A stretch of 47,654 nucleotides of DNA from Gammaproteobacteria bacterium (GTDB taxonomy: Bacteria; Pseudomonadota; Gammaproteobacteria; Steroidobacterales; Steroidobacteraceae): positions 1 through 47,654 of the forward strand of contig JAQGOE010000027.1 of the NCBI GenBank assembly GCA_028293725.1, in the 5' to 3' direction. This document shows, piece by piece, positions 32,862 through 41,702 of the stretch. A model generated the notes under the pieces. It saw only the letters and a program-made list of their open reading frames with translations, was not told the origin of the DNA and did not search any database. Numbering within the stretch: position 1 is the stretch's first letter; every line of letters starts with the position of its first letter. Made by a program: the position numbers and the translations under genes.

Positions 32862-34480
32862 AACTTGCCAGGCGCGTTGACGTTCAAGCCGACGATGACA
32901 CGGCTCCGATTCTAGCGGTCGAAGGGCTCAGTATTGCCCTGCCTAAAGGAGCGGATCGCGCTTTCGCGGTGGAGGATGCTTCTCTCGAGTTGCGACGGGG
33001 AGAGATTCTGTGCGTGGTCGGCGAGTCGGGGTCGGGGAAGTCTGCCTTGTCGGGGGCCATCATGGGAGCCCCCGCACCCGGGCTCAAAGTCGTGGGCGGC
33101 AGTGTCAGGCTCAAAGGTCAGGAACTGACGAAGCTTTCCGAGCGAGCCTGGTGCCGTATCCGGGGCAATCGGATTGCCATGATTTTTCAGGAGCCGATGG
33201 CGTCGCTGAATCCTGCGGTTCCGGTCGGGTTGCAGATCATGGAAGTTTTCGAGCTCCACGCGAAGCTGAGCGTGGCTGAGCGCCGTGAGCGTGCGCTGGC
33301 TCTCATCCGCTCGATGCAGTTACCCGATCCTGAGCGGATCGCCGCGTCCTTTCCGCACCAACTCTCCGGGGGACAGTGCCAACGCGTCATCATTGCGATG
33401 GCGCTCGCCATGAATCCCGAGGTGCTCATCGCAGACGAGCCCACGACCGCGCTGGATGTTACTACCCAGGCGCAGGTTCTCAAGCTCATCCGCGAGTTGC
33501 GCACGTTGCATGGTCACACGATTCTGTTCATCACCCACGATTTCGGGGTCGTGGCGGAAATCGCGGACCGGATAGCGGTGATGCGCCATGGTCGCATCAT
33601 CGAAATGGGGGAGGCGCGACAGGTGCTGACCCAACCTCAACATCCCTACACCAAGGAGCTCCTGGCGGCCGTTCCGAGCCTGGTGCCACCGGCGGACCAG
33701 GGCGAGGTGATGGCGCCGGCCGCGAAGCCGGTGCTGGCCGTGACCGGGTTGGCAAAGAGTTATGGGCGGGTGCACGCGGTCAACGAGATTTCGTTCGACC
33801 TCGAGCGGGGTACGACTCTTTCGATCGTGGGGGAGTCCGGGTGCGGCAAGAGTTCGTTGGCGCGGATCCTGGTGCGGCTGACCGCGCCGACCGCGGGAAG
33901 GGTTGATGTCAATGGCAAGTGCTTTCTGACGCTGACGGGGGGTGAACTGCGCTCCTCTTGTCGTGCCGTGCAGATGATTTTTCAGGATCCGTTCGGTTCG
34001 TTGAACCCGTTGCGTACGGCCGGGGCCGTTATTGCGCGAGCGGCGGTTCTTGCCGGTGCGGACAGGCGCGCGGCGCGTGAGCGCGCGGGCGAGCTGTTTG
34101 ATCGCGTAGGGCTGCCTCGCGAGGGGCTGCAGCGGCGCCCCGCGGCGTTCTCGGGCGGGCAGAAGCAGCGCATCGGTATTGCGCGCGCGCTTGCCATGAA
34201 TCCGGATGTTTTGATTGCCGACGAGAGCCTTTCGGCGCTCGACGCCTCTTCCCAGGCCCAGATTCTCGCGCTGTTGCGCAAGTTGCAGAACGAGCTCGGG
34301 CTGGCCATTTTGTTGATTACCCATGATCTGCGCGTCGCCGCGCAGATCAGTCATCGTATCGCCGTCATGCAGGCGGGCCGGATCGTGGAGATCGGGCCTG
34401 CCGAGCGTGTCATCAACTCACCCGAGCATCCCTACACCCGGGAGTTGCTCGAGTCGGCGCCTGGGCGCGGCCTGGTGTAA
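32858..34480 (+). CDS. Fused double ABC ATPase (DppD-DppF type)
   Basis: 540 residues with two complete nucleotide-binding domains. Domain 1: Walker A GESGSGKS (55-62), signature LSGGQCQR, Walker B VLIADEPTTALD. Domain 2: Walker A GESGCGKS, signature FSGGQKQR, Walker B VLIADESLSALD. Both have H-loops (ITHDFGVVAE, ITHDLRVAAQ). This is the usual fused form energising family-5 importers. ATG at 32858 overlaps the permease stop (ATGA). It completes the five-component importer. Confidence 0.92.
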   Translation: MKLARRVDVQADDDTAPILAVEGLSIALPKGADRAFAVEDASLELRRGEILCVVGESGSGKSALSGAIMGAPAPGLKVVGGSVRLKGQELTKLSERAWCRIRGNRIAMIFQEPMASLNPAVPVGLQIMEVFELHAKLSVAERRERALALIRSMQLPDPERIAASFPHQLSGGQCQRVIIAMALAMNPEVLIADEPTTALDVTTQAQVLKLIRELRTLHGHTILFITHDFGVVAEIADRIAVMRHGRIIEMGEARQVLTQPQHPYTKELLAAVPSLVPPADQGEVMAPAAKPVLAVTGLAKSYGRVHAVNEISFDLERGTTLSIVGESGCGKSSLARILVRLTAPTAGRVDVNGKCFLTLTGGELRSSCRAVQMIFQDPFGSLNPLRTAGAVIARAAVLAGADRRAARERAGELFDRVGLPREGLQRRPAAFSGGQKQRIGIARALAMNPDVLIADESLSALDASSQAQILALLRKLQNELGLAILLITHDLRVAAQISHRIAVMQAGRIVEIGPAERVINSPEHPYTRELLESAPGRGLV

Positions 34481-34517
34481 GCGGCGACTCAAAAGAATTT
34501 CTGATGGAGTTTGCTTC

Positions 34518-36929
34518 ATGAAGAGCAATGTGAAAGTCGTGGTGATCGGTGGCGGCGTCGTGGGCGCCAGTGTCCTCTATCACCTGACCAAAGCTGGCTG
34601 GAAGGACGTGTTGCTGATCGAGCGCGATGAGCTGACAGCCGGCTCGACCTGGCATGCGGCGGGCGGTATGCACACCGTGAACGGCGATCCCAACGTCGCC
34701 AAGCTGCAGCAGTACACGATCAATCTCTACAAGGAATTGGAGAAGATTTCGGGACAGTCCTGTGGCGTGCACATTACCGGCGGGATCATGCTGGCCGGCA
34801 CGAAAGAGCGGCTCGACTGGTTGAAGATGGCCAAGGCGCGCGGCCGTTATCTGGGTATGGATCTAGAGCTCGTTTCGGTTGCGGAAGCGAAGAAGCTGTT
34901 TCCCCTGATGGAGGAGAAGCACTTCGTCGGCGCGATGTACGATCCGATCGAAGGACACGTCGATCCCTACGGCGTCACTCATGCCTATGCGAAGTCGGCG
35001 CAGATCGGAGGCGCGGAGGTCGTGCGTCATACGCGTGTGGTGGACCTGAAGCCGCGGGCCGATGGGTCCTGGGATGTCATTACCGATCATGGCAACGTTC
35101 ATGCCGAGCATGTGGTGAATGCCGGTGGCCTGTGGGCGCGTGAAGTTGGGCGCATGGTGGGGCTGGAGCTGCCGATTCTGGCGATGGAGCATCAATATCT
35201 GATCACGGAACAGATCGCGGCGCTCAAGGGCCAGAAGGAGCAGTTGCATTGCATCGACTTCGAAGGCGAGATCTATCTGCGTGAGGAGCGGGGCGCCATG
35301 CTCATGGGCACGTATGAGCGTGCGGGTGTGCCGTGGTCGCCGGTGCAGACCCCCTGGGACTTCGGCCAGAATCTGCTGCCCAACGACCTGGAACGCATTG
35401 CCCCCAGTCTCGAAGTGGGTTTCGAGCACTTTCCGACACTCGGCGAGGCGGGTATCAAGAAGGTGGTCAACGGGCCGTTTACGTTTGCACCGGATGGGAA
35501 TCCGCTCGTCGGCCCGGTCAAAGGGTTGCGTAATTTCTGGGTGGCCTGCGGCGTGATGGCGGGATTCAGCCAGGGCGGCGGTGTTGGACTCGCCCTGGCG
35601 CAGTGGATGGTGGAGGGTGATCCCGGTGCGGATGTCTGGGCGATGGACGTCTCGCGTTATGGGGATTGGGCGACACTCGCTTACACCAACGCCAAGGTTC
35701 GGGAGAACTACTCCCGGCGGTTCCGCATTCGGTTCCCCAACGAGGAGTTGCCGGCGGGCAGGCCGTTGCGTACGACGCCGATTTACGAGCGGCTGCAGGC
35801 TGAGAATGCGGTGTTCGGGGATTATTGCGGACTCGAGCATCCGTTGTGGTTTGCGCCTACGGCTGCGCAGGCTAACGAGGAAGTCACCTTCAAGCGGTCG
35901 GGCGCGCATGAGCACGTCGCGGCCGAGTGTCAGGCGGTGCGCAATGCGGTTGGATTGCTGGAAATCTCCAACTACGGGAAGTTCGAGGTGACGGGGCCCG
36001 GTGCGGTGGAGTGGCTGTCCCGGGTGATGGCGAACCGGGTGCCTGAAGTCGGTCGCATGGGCCTCACGCCGATGCTCAATGACCGGGGTAAACTCATCGG
36101 CGACTTCACGATTTGCCGGCCGTCGGCGGAGCGTGTGTTTCTCATCGGCACTTACGCCGCTGAGGTTTACTACATGCGGTGGTTTGAGCGGCATATGCCG
36201 GCGTCAGGTGTGTCGCTGCGTCCGTGCGCTATGGAGTATGTGGGGCTGTCTGTGGCGGGGCCTCGAGCGCGGGCCTTGTTGCAGACGCTGGTGCGTGAGG
36301 ACCTTTCCAACGCGTCATTCCCGTTCATGTCCTTCAAGCGGATGGATGTAGGAATGGTGCCCGCGTATGTCGGGCGCGTGTCCTTTACGGGCGATCTTGG
36401 CTACGAGATCTGGGTGACCACGGACTATCAGCGGGCGCTCTACGACCTGTTGGTGGCGGCGGGGCGTGAGCATGGTTTGAAGCCGTTTGGCGGGCGCGCC
36501 TTGAACACGATGCGCATCGAGAAGAGTTTCGGCAGTTGGTCGCGCGAGTTCCGGCCGATCTACGGGCCTTACGAGGCGGGGCTGGGGCGGTTTGTCGACC
36601 TGAAGAAGGGCGACTTCGTAGGCCGGGCGGCGGCGCTCGAGGAGAAGGAGAGCGGCGGGGCTCTGCGGCTCGTGGCGTTCGCGGTGGATGCCTCTGACGC
36701 GGATGCTATTGGGGATGAGCCAATCTGGCACGACGGTAAGGTCGTTGGGTGGGTGACTTCGGGTGCCTACGGGCACAGCGTGCAGCGGTCGCTGGCGCTT
36801 GGCTACATTCCGGCGAATCTCGCCAGTGCCACGAGTGGCTTTGAAATCGAGATCATTGGCGAGCGCCGCAAGGCCGAGCGTCAGGTTGCCCCTGCGTTCG
36901 ATGCCAACGGCTCACGCATGCGCGCCTGA
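34518..36929 (+). CDS. FAD-dependent dimethylglycine/sarcosine dehydrogenase with C-terminal GcvT domain
   Basis: 803 residues from the ATG at 34518 (GGAG 9 nt upstream). The N-terminal DAO-type FAD domain has VVVIGGGVVGASVLYHL and TAGSTWHAAG, whose His46 matches the residue carrying covalent FAD in dimethylglycine and sarcosine dehydrogenases. The C-terminal half is a GcvT/folate domain (MLNDRGKLIGDFTI, FTGDLGYEIWV, RIEKSFGSW) that transfers the released one-carbon unit to tetrahydrofolate. The expected reaction is oxidative N-demethylation. It follows the importer by 37 bp and precedes a BHMT-like gene, giving a betaine to dimethylglycine to sarcosine logic. Confidence 0.88.
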   Translation: MKSNVKVVVIGGGVVGASVLYHLTKAGWKDVLLIERDELTAGSTWHAAGGMHTVNGDPNVAKLQQYTINLYKELEKISGQSCGVHITGGIMLAGTKERLDWLKMAKARGRYLGMDLELVSVAEAKKLFPLMEEKHFVGAMYDPIEGHVDPYGVTHAYAKSAQIGGAEVVRHTRVVDLKPRADGSWDVITDHGNVHAEHVVNAGGLWAREVGRMVGLELPILAMEHQYLITEQIAALKGQKEQLHCIDFEGEIYLREERGAMLMGTYERAGVPWSPVQTPWDFGQNLLPNDLERIAPSLEVGFEHFPTLGEAGIKKVVNGPFTFAPDGNPLVGPVKGLRNFWVACGVMAGFSQGGGVGLALAQWMVEGDPGADVWAMDVSRYGDWATLAYTNAKVRENYSRRFRIRFPNEELPAGRPLRTTPIYERLQAENAVFGDYCGLEHPLWFAPTAAQANEEVTFKRSGAHEHVAAECQAVRNAVGLLEISNYGKFEVTGPGAVEWLSRVMANRVPEVGRMGLTPMLNDRGKLIGDFTICRPSAERVFLIGTYAAEVYYMRWFERHMPASGVSLRPCAMEYVGLSVAGPRARALLQTLVREDLSNASFPFMSFKRMDVGMVPAYVGRVSFTGDLGYEIWVTTDYQRALYDLLVAAGREHGLKPFGGRALNTMRIEKSFGSWSREFRPIYGPYEAGLGRFVDLKKGDFVGRAAALEEKESGGALRLVAFAVDASDADAIGDEPIWHDGKVVGWVTSGAYGHSVQRSLALGYIPANLASATSGFEIEIIGERRKAERQVAPAFDANGSRMRA

Positions 36930-36962
36930 GCAGAATCAGGTTGTCATTGGAAGGGGAAGTTC

Positions 36963-38060
36963 ATGTCAGCAGCGAAGACGGTGAAGAAGAAAGGGAAGAG
37001 TGGGAAGGCGGGAGCCAAGGCAGCCTATAAGGAACCGGGGCTTATGAAGCGGCTCGCGGCTGGGCCTGTCATTTGCGCGGAAGGTTATGTGTTTGAGCTG
37101 GAGCGTCGGGGGTATCTGCAGGCTGGAGCTTTTGTTCCGGTTGTGCTGACTGAGCATCCGGAGGTGGTCGAGCAGTTGCATATGGATTTCGTGCGAGCCG
37201 GCTCCGATGTGACGCAGGCGCTCACCTACTACGTTCATCGTGAGAAGCTGCGCGTCATTGGCCGCGAGAAGGATCTCGTTCCGATGAATCGCATCGCTTT
37301 GAAGATTGCCAAGAAGGTCGCGCGCAAGACGCACACCCTGTTTGCCGGCGACATCTGTAATACCAACATCTACGATCCGGCCGATAAGAAGGCGCTACGC
37401 GAGGTCGAGCGGATTTTTGCGGAGCAGGTGGAGTGGGCGGCTGATGCGGGTGTTGATTACATCGTCGCCGAGACTTTCTCCTGGGGCGCCGAGGCGATCA
37501 TGGCGCTGGAGGCCATCAAGAAGCACTCGAAGGTGCCGGCCGTGGTGACGTTCTCTGTCCACCGCGAGGAGCAGACGCGGGAGGGTTGGAGTCCGGCTGA
37601 AACCTGCAAACGGCTAGAGGCGGCGGGCGCGGATGTGGTGGGTCTCAACTGCCATCGCGGACCTGACACGATGCTGCCGCTGCTGCGGGAAATCCGCGAT
37701 ACCGTGAAATGCGAAGTGGCGGCATTGCCGGTGCCGTATCGGACGACGACCGAGCAGCCATCCTTTATGTCACTGACAGATCCTTGCTGTGACAACGCGC
37801 GTGCGTTTCCGATCGGGCTCGACCCGTTTGTGTGTACTCGTGCGGAGATCGGTGAGTTCGGGCGCGCGGCGTACGAGATGGGCGTGAAATACCTCGGGGT
37901 GTGTTGTGGCGCCGGCCCGCATCACATTCGCGCCTTGGCGGAGGGGCTCGGGCGCCATCCGGATGCGAGCAAGTATTCCGCGGACATGTCGAAGCATGCC
38001 TTTTTCGGCACTGACAAGAAGATCAAGGAAGTGCAGACGGAGTATCGCGCGAAGCTTTGA
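36963..38060 (+). CDS. Betaine-homocysteine S-methyltransferase-like protein
   Basis: 365 residues of the zinc-dependent homocysteine methyltransferase family. A Lys-rich N-terminus (residues 5-19) precedes the barrel. Zinc ligands are Cys230 (VVGLNCHRGPD) and Cys314-Cys315 (YLGVCCGAGPHHI), in the same arrangement as BHMT. It probably transfers a methyl group from a betaine to homocysteine, forming methionine and a dimethylated product for the dehydrogenase upstream. GGAAGGGGAAG precedes the ATG. The methyl donor could also be another methylated compound. Confidence 0.85.
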   Translation: MSAAKTVKKKGKSGKAGAKAAYKEPGLMKRLAAGPVICAEGYVFELERRGYLQAGAFVPVVLTEHPEVVEQLHMDFVRAGSDVTQALTYYVHREKLRVIGREKDLVPMNRIALKIAKKVARKTHTLFAGDICNTNIYDPADKKALREVERIFAEQVEWAADAGVDYIVAETFSWGAEAIMALEAIKKHSKVPAVVTFSVHREEQTREGWSPAETCKRLEAAGADVVGLNCHRGPDTMLPLLREIRDTVKCEVAALPVPYRTTTEQPSFMSLTDPCCDNARAFPIGLDPFVCTRAEIGEFGRAAYEMGVKYLGVCCGAGPHHIRALAEGLGRHPDASKYSADMSKHAFFGTDKKIKEVQTEYRAKL

Positions 38061-38076
38061 GATTTGTGGCGTGGTC

Positions 38077-38106
38077 GGACGGCGGGCGGATTGCGCCCGC
38101 CCGTCC
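38077..38106. terminator. Strong GC hairpin between convergent genes
   Basis: GGACGGCGGGCG and CGCCCGCCCGTCC pair as a ~12-bp stem with one bulge and a short ATTG-type loop. It lies between the end of the methyltransferase operon and the convergent hibernation-factor gene. There is no clear U tract; it probably terminates in both directions. Confidence 0.55.
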
Positions 38107-38140
38107 TTGAATGCGGCTGAGGTGTTCGCTACGGCGGGAT

Positions 38141-38530
38141 CTATTTCCGTTGGTCTTTTTCTAACGCGTCCAACTCTTCGACGCTCGCGATGTTGCTCTC
38201 GCGAGGCGTGGGCCCTGGGAGGTGTTCTCTCCTGGCGATGGCGTGCTCGAGAGAGCGTTTCAGTTTGTCGGCGGCGCCTTCGACGGCTTCCAACAGCTTC
38301 GGCGCTTCGTGCGACACGGCCAGCGGCCTCAAGCCTCCCACCCGCGCCTCCATTACGCAGCGCTTTTCGTGCAGGCCGTGCTTCGGGCCGTTCGTGTCGC
38401 TCAGGTGCACTTCGATCCGGGTGATGCGATCCGCGAATCGGTCGATCGCGGCCTTCACGATGGATTCCACGGTTTCGTTGGCGGACTCGCCGCCTTTGAT
38501 GTGGTGATCCGAATTAATCAAGATCTGCAT
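38141..38530 (-). CDS. Ribosome hibernation promoting factor / RaiA family protein
   Basis: 129 residues. The N-terminal ~100 residues follow the HPF/RaiA (sigma-54 modulation) fold: MQILINSDHHI, then DRITRIEVHLSDTNGPKHG and CVMEARVGG, ending in a helix with KLKRSLEHAIARRE. The C-terminal 25 residues are a charged tail, so this is the short form without a dimerisation domain. It binds the 30S decoding region in resting cells. ATG at 38530 has GAGGT 7-11 nt upstream. It is divergent from a small stress-type membrane protein gene. Confidence 0.8.
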   Translation of the reverse strand: MQILINSDHHIKGGESANETVESIVKAAIDRFADRITRIEVHLSDTNGPKHGLHEKRCVMEARVGGLRPLAVSHEAPKLLEAVEGAADKLKRSLEHAIARREHLPGPTPRESNIASVEELDALEKDQRK

Positions 38531-38602
38531 ACAGTTACCTCGTCAATCTGGCCAACGGGCGCAACCGCCGTGCCTGAGCTTACGGAGCGCTTTTGGGGTG
38601 TC

Positions 38603-38626
38603 CTCCGACCCCTTAGCCGGTCGGAG
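38603..38626. repeat. Inverted repeat in divergent spacer
   Basis: CTCCGACC (38603-38610), an 8-nt loop and GGTCGGAG (38619-38626) form a perfect 8-bp stem. It lies within the 151-bp region between the hibernation factor and the small membrane protein. It could be an operator or a leader hairpin; I see no clear promoter. Confidence 0.4.
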
Positions 38627-38681
38627 TCCTACAGCGCAGAGCTTTCGCTGCGGGTGTAATGCCGCCCGGAGGTAATGCTCA

Positions 38682-38846
38682 ATGAAAGCGACTCTGCATG
38701 CTATAGGCTTGTTGCTGATTGTGGTGTGGTTGGTGCTGTGGCTGGCCGTGAAAATCACGTTCGCTGCGGTTCACCTGCTGCTGCTGGTCGGTATTGCGAT
38801 GATTGTGTTCGGGCTGCTCTCGAGGAGTAGCCGCTCCACCGCCTGA
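38682..38846 (+). CDS. Small membrane protein, lmo0937-like
   Basis: 54 residues with two hydrophobic helices: about 8-30 (IGLLLIVVWLVLWLAVKITF) and 31-46 (HLLLLVGIAMIVFGLL), ending in a short basic tail. Size and the LLIVVWLVLWL pattern match the small lmo0937-type family seen beside stress genes. GGAGGT at 38668-38673 gives an 8-nt spacing to the ATG, so expression is likely despite the small size. Function unknown. Confidence 0.75.
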   Translation: MKATLHAIGLLLIVVWLVLWLAVKITFAAVHLLLLVGIAMIVFGLLSRSSRSTA

Positions 38847-38904
38847 AGCCCTTCGAACCAAGCGGTTCCGGCTATGCTGCGCTCGAGGTAACAGGAGGCG
38901 CGGG

Positions 38905-39939
38905 ATGGCCAGAATCGCTTTAATAGGCCTGGGCAAGATGGGCCTGGGAATGGCCGGCAGGCTGCTCGCCGCCGGCCATCAGCTCAACGTCTATAACCGA
39001 ACGCCTGCGAAAGCGGCGCCCTTGGTCGAGCGGGGGGCGCGGCTGTGCGCGAATCCGGCGGAGGCTTGCGGGGAAGCGGAGGCGGTGATTTCGATGGTCG
39101 CGGATGATGCGGCGTCGAGAGAGATTTGGCTGGGGGATGATGGGGTTTTGGCGGGGGTGAGGAGGCGGGACGGCGAGCGCGGAGGTGGATGCGCCGGCGC
39201 AGAAGCGGGCACGAGTGCCCGCGAGGGAGAGAGAACACGCGCAGGCGAGGGACAGAACGCGCGCACTGGCGGAGTTTCAGCGTCGCGTGATGGGAGTTTG
39301 CCGGGCAACGCTCGGACGCGGGGCGTGTTTGCAATCGAGTGTTCCACTTTGTCTCACGACTGGGTCGCTGAGTTGGCTGCTGTCGCAAGGAGTCGCGGGC
39401 TTCGCTACATCGATGCGCCAGTCACGGGTCTGCCTGACACCGCCGCGGCGGGCGAGCTCACTTTACTCGTGGGTGCGGACGCTGCTGATCTGGATGGTGC
39501 TCGGCCGATCCTCGGAGCGTTTTCACAACGCATTATCCATTTTGGCGCCGTCGGAACCGGCACCGCGTACAAACTGATTATCAACATGCTGGGGGCGGTG
39601 CAGATCGCTTCGGCGGCTGAAAGCATGGCGCTGGCCGAGCGGGCTGGACTCGACCTGGAGGTCGTGGCGGAGGCCATCGCGACCGGTCAGGCGGCGAGCC
39701 CGCAGGTTGTCCGCAATACCCGACGCATGGTCGAGGGCGACCGGAATCGCAACATAACTTTCACACCCCGGCTGCGGCTCAAAGACGTCGACTATGCGCT
39801 GCGGCTGGCGCGTAAGCTCGACCTCGGGGCGCCATTCGGCGGCCTCGCCGCGCAGGCCTTCGGCCAACTTTGCGATGGCGGCTATGCGGAGGAAAATGAA
39901 AGTAATGTAATCCGGGTGGCGCGCGAACGGCGTTCCTAG
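38905..39939 (+). CDS. NAD(P)-dependent beta-hydroxyacid dehydrogenase (3-hydroxyisobutyrate dehydrogenase family)
   Basis: 344 residues from the ATG at 38905 (AGGAGG upstream). N-terminal Rossmann motif IGLGKMGLGMAGRL, substrate segment DAPVTG near 170, and catalytic Lys223 with Asn227 (AYKLIINML) are all present. Family members are about 290 residues; the extra ~54 form an in-frame Gly/Arg-rich insertion (residues ~86-139) between LAG and AIECSTLS in the Rossmann domain. The gene may still be functional if the insertion loops out. The substrate is unknown; it stands alone. Confidence 0.82.
   Translation: MARIALIGLGKMGLGMAGRLLAAGHQLNVYNRTPAKAAPLVERGARLCANPAEACGEAEAVISMVADDAASREIWLGDDGVLAGVRRRDGERGGGCAGAEAGTSAREGERTRAGEGQNARTGGVSASRDGSLPGNARTRGVFAIECSTLSHDWVAELAAVARSRGLRYIDAPVTGLPDTAAAGELTLLVGADAADLDGARPILGAFSQRIIHFGAVGTGTAYKLIINMLGAVQIASAAESMALAERAGLDLEVVAEAIATGQAASPQVVRNTRRMVEGDRNRNITFTPRLRLKDVDYALRLARKLDLGAPFGGLAAQAFGQLCDGGYAEENESNVIRVARERRS
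39160..39321 (+). repeat. In-frame 162-bp insertion with perfect hairpin inside the dehydrogenase gene
   Basis: This stretch encodes the family-extraneous Gly/Arg/Glu-rich segment. It contains a perfect inverted repeat GCGGGCAC-GA-GTGCCCGC (39205-39222) and GCGC-rich repeats. The boundaries are estimated from where family similarity stops and resumes. It looks like a palindromic repetitive element inserted without breaking the frame, but no second copy is seen in this window. Confidence 0.5.
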
Positions 39940-40083
39940 TGCGCGATCGTGGTGTCGGTTACGCATGCACAGCGCCTCAAACTGGGAGTAAGCTTCCGCG
40001 ATACCCGATTCAATCCCTATTAAGGCGGATAGCCTGCCGGGCCCCCGCGGGGCGATGGTCATGGGCCCAATCAGGAGTGCGCG

Positions 40084-41064
40084 ATGGACTACGTCAAACT
40101 TGGCCATACCGGGCTCGAAGTCTCCCGCATCTGTCTCGGCTGCATGAGCTACGGGTCGCCGGCGAGCAAAACGCAGCCGTGGGCGCTCGATGAGCGCGAT
40201 AGTCGTCCGTTTTTTGCGCAGGCCCTCGAGGCCGGAATCAATTTCTTCGACACGGCGAATGTTTACTCCACCGGCGCGAGTGAAGAGGTTACCGGTCGCG
40301 CTCTGAAGGAGTTCGCGAAGCGGGATGACATCGTACTCGCCACCAAGGTGTGGGGTCGCATGCGCACCGGCCCGAATGGCGCGGGGCTGTCGCGCAAGGC
40401 GATCTTCATGGAGATGGATGCCAGCCTGCGTCGGCTTGGCACGGACTATGTCGATCTCTACCAGATTCATCGCTGGGACGACTCAACACCTATCGAAGAG
40501 ACCATGGAAGCGCTTCACGACCTGGTGAAGGCGGGCAAGACGCGCTACATCGGCGCTTCGACCATGTACGCGTGGCAGTTCGCGAAGGCACTCGGCGTCG
40601 CAGAGAAGAACAATTGGACGCGCTTCGTCTCGATGCAGAATTTCGTCAATCTCATGTATCGCGAGGAGGAGCGGGAGATGCTTCCCCTGTGCAAAGCGGA
40701 AGGCATCGGCGTGATACCGTGGAGTCCGCTGGCGCGCGGGCGCCTCGCGAGACCGTGGCAGTCGGCGACGAATCGCTCCGAGAAGGACGTGTTTGGTAAG
40801 AAGATCTATGGGTCGACGACGGACGCGGATCACGCCATTGTTGATAAGGTCTCCGAAATCGCCAAGCGGCGCGGGGTGCCCATGGCGCAGGTGGCTCTCG
40901 CGTGGGTTTTGCAGAAGAGCGAAGTGACGTCCCCCATCATCGGCGCGACCAAGCCGGAGCACTTGCGGGATGCGATCGCCTCGCTCGAACTGAAACTCAC
41001 TGCGGAGGAAGTCACCGAGTTGGAAGCACCGTATGTACCACACGCTGTGGCCGGCTTCGTTTGA
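40084..41064 (+). CDS. Aldo/keto reductase
   Basis: 326 residues, TIM-barrel AKR. The catalytic tetrad is visible: Asp56 (NFFDTANVY), Tyr61, Lys88 (LATKVW) and His129 (YQIHRWDD). NADPH-site segments follow (PWSPLARGRLARPW; GATKPEHLRDAI). Similarity is greatest to the YghZ/Tas-like AKRs that reduce aldehydes. GGAG lies 8-11 nt before the ATG. A 144-bp upstream gap with no clear promoter separates it from the dehydrogenase; the next gene is 11 bp downstream. Confidence 0.9.
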   Translation: MDYVKLGHTGLEVSRICLGCMSYGSPASKTQPWALDERDSRPFFAQALEAGINFFDTANVYSTGASEEVTGRALKEFAKRDDIVLATKVWGRMRTGPNGAGLSRKAIFMEMDASLRRLGTDYVDLYQIHRWDDSTPIEETMEALHDLVKAGKTRYIGASTMYAWQFAKALGVAEKNNWTRFVSMQNFVNLMYREEEREMLPLCKAEGIGVIPWSPLARGRLARPWQSATNRSEKDVFGKKIYGSTTDADHAIVDKVSEIAKRRGVPMAQVALAWVLQKSEVTSPIIGATKPEHLRDAIASLELKLTAEEVTELEAPYVPHAVAGFV

Positions 41065-41075
41065 GGGACGCATCC

Positions 41076-41702
41076 ATGTTATTGAAGAGTGACAGTTTCA
41101 GCGAGGGCGCCGTGATTCCCGGCGAGTTTGCTTTTGCCGTGCCCGATGCGAAGGCGCATGTCAGCCTGAGCCGGAACCGTAACCCGCATCTCGCTTGGAG
41201 CGGTGCGCCGGCGGTGACGAAGTCGTTCGCGTTGATCTGCCACGATTACGATGTGCCCAGCCGTGGTGATGATGTCAACCAGGAAGGGCGCGAAATACCC
41301 GCCGCGCTCCCGCGAGTCGATTTCTTTCACTGGCTGTTGCTCGACATTCCACCCGCGACGCGCGAGATTGCCGCCGGGAGTCATAGTGACGGTGTCGTGG
41401 CTCGCGGTAAGCCCGGTCCCGAGGCCCCGAACGGTATGCGTCATGGCATCAACGACTACACCGGCTGGTTCGCCGGTGATGCCAACATGAAGGGCAATTA
41501 CTATGGTTACGATGGGCCGTGCCCGCCATGGAACGACTCGATCGTGCATCACTACGTGTTTACGCTTTACGCGTTAGACACGGCGGATCTGAATGTGCGT
41601 GGCGATCTGAACGGCGCCAACGTACGCGCGGCCCTGGCGGGGCACGTGCTGGCGCAGGCTCATCTGAGCGGTACTTACACCCTCAACCCACGGCTGCGGT
41701 AA
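41076..41702 (+). CDS. YbhB/YbcL-family PEBP-like protein
   Basis: 208 residues from the ATG at 41076. It shows the phosphatidylethanolamine-binding-protein-like pattern: NPHLAWSGAP, ALICHDYDVPS (DPDxP-like site), FFHWLLLDIP, and GYDGPCPPWNDSIVHHYVFTLYALD across residues ~148-172. Bacterial members bind small ligands; their role is unclear. It is probably co-transcribed with the aldo/keto reductase (11-bp gap). The 3' end overlaps the convergent Rieske gene by 20 bp. Confidence 0.85.
   Translation: MLLKSDSFSEGAVIPGEFAFAVPDAKAHVSLSRNRNPHLAWSGAPAVTKSFALICHDYDVPSRGDDVNQEGREIPAALPRVDFFHWLLLDIPPATREIAAGSHSDGVVARGKPGPEAPNGMRHGINDYTGWFAGDANMKGNYYGYDGPCPPWNDSIVHHYVFTLYALDTADLNVRGDLNGANVRAALAGHVLAQAHLSGTYTLNPRLR

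Noticed and set aside
38905..39939. Dehydrogenase as a pseudogene because of its insertion
   Set aside because: The frame is intact, and the catalytic Lys223/Asn227 and the nucleotide motif are present, with a strong ribosome site.
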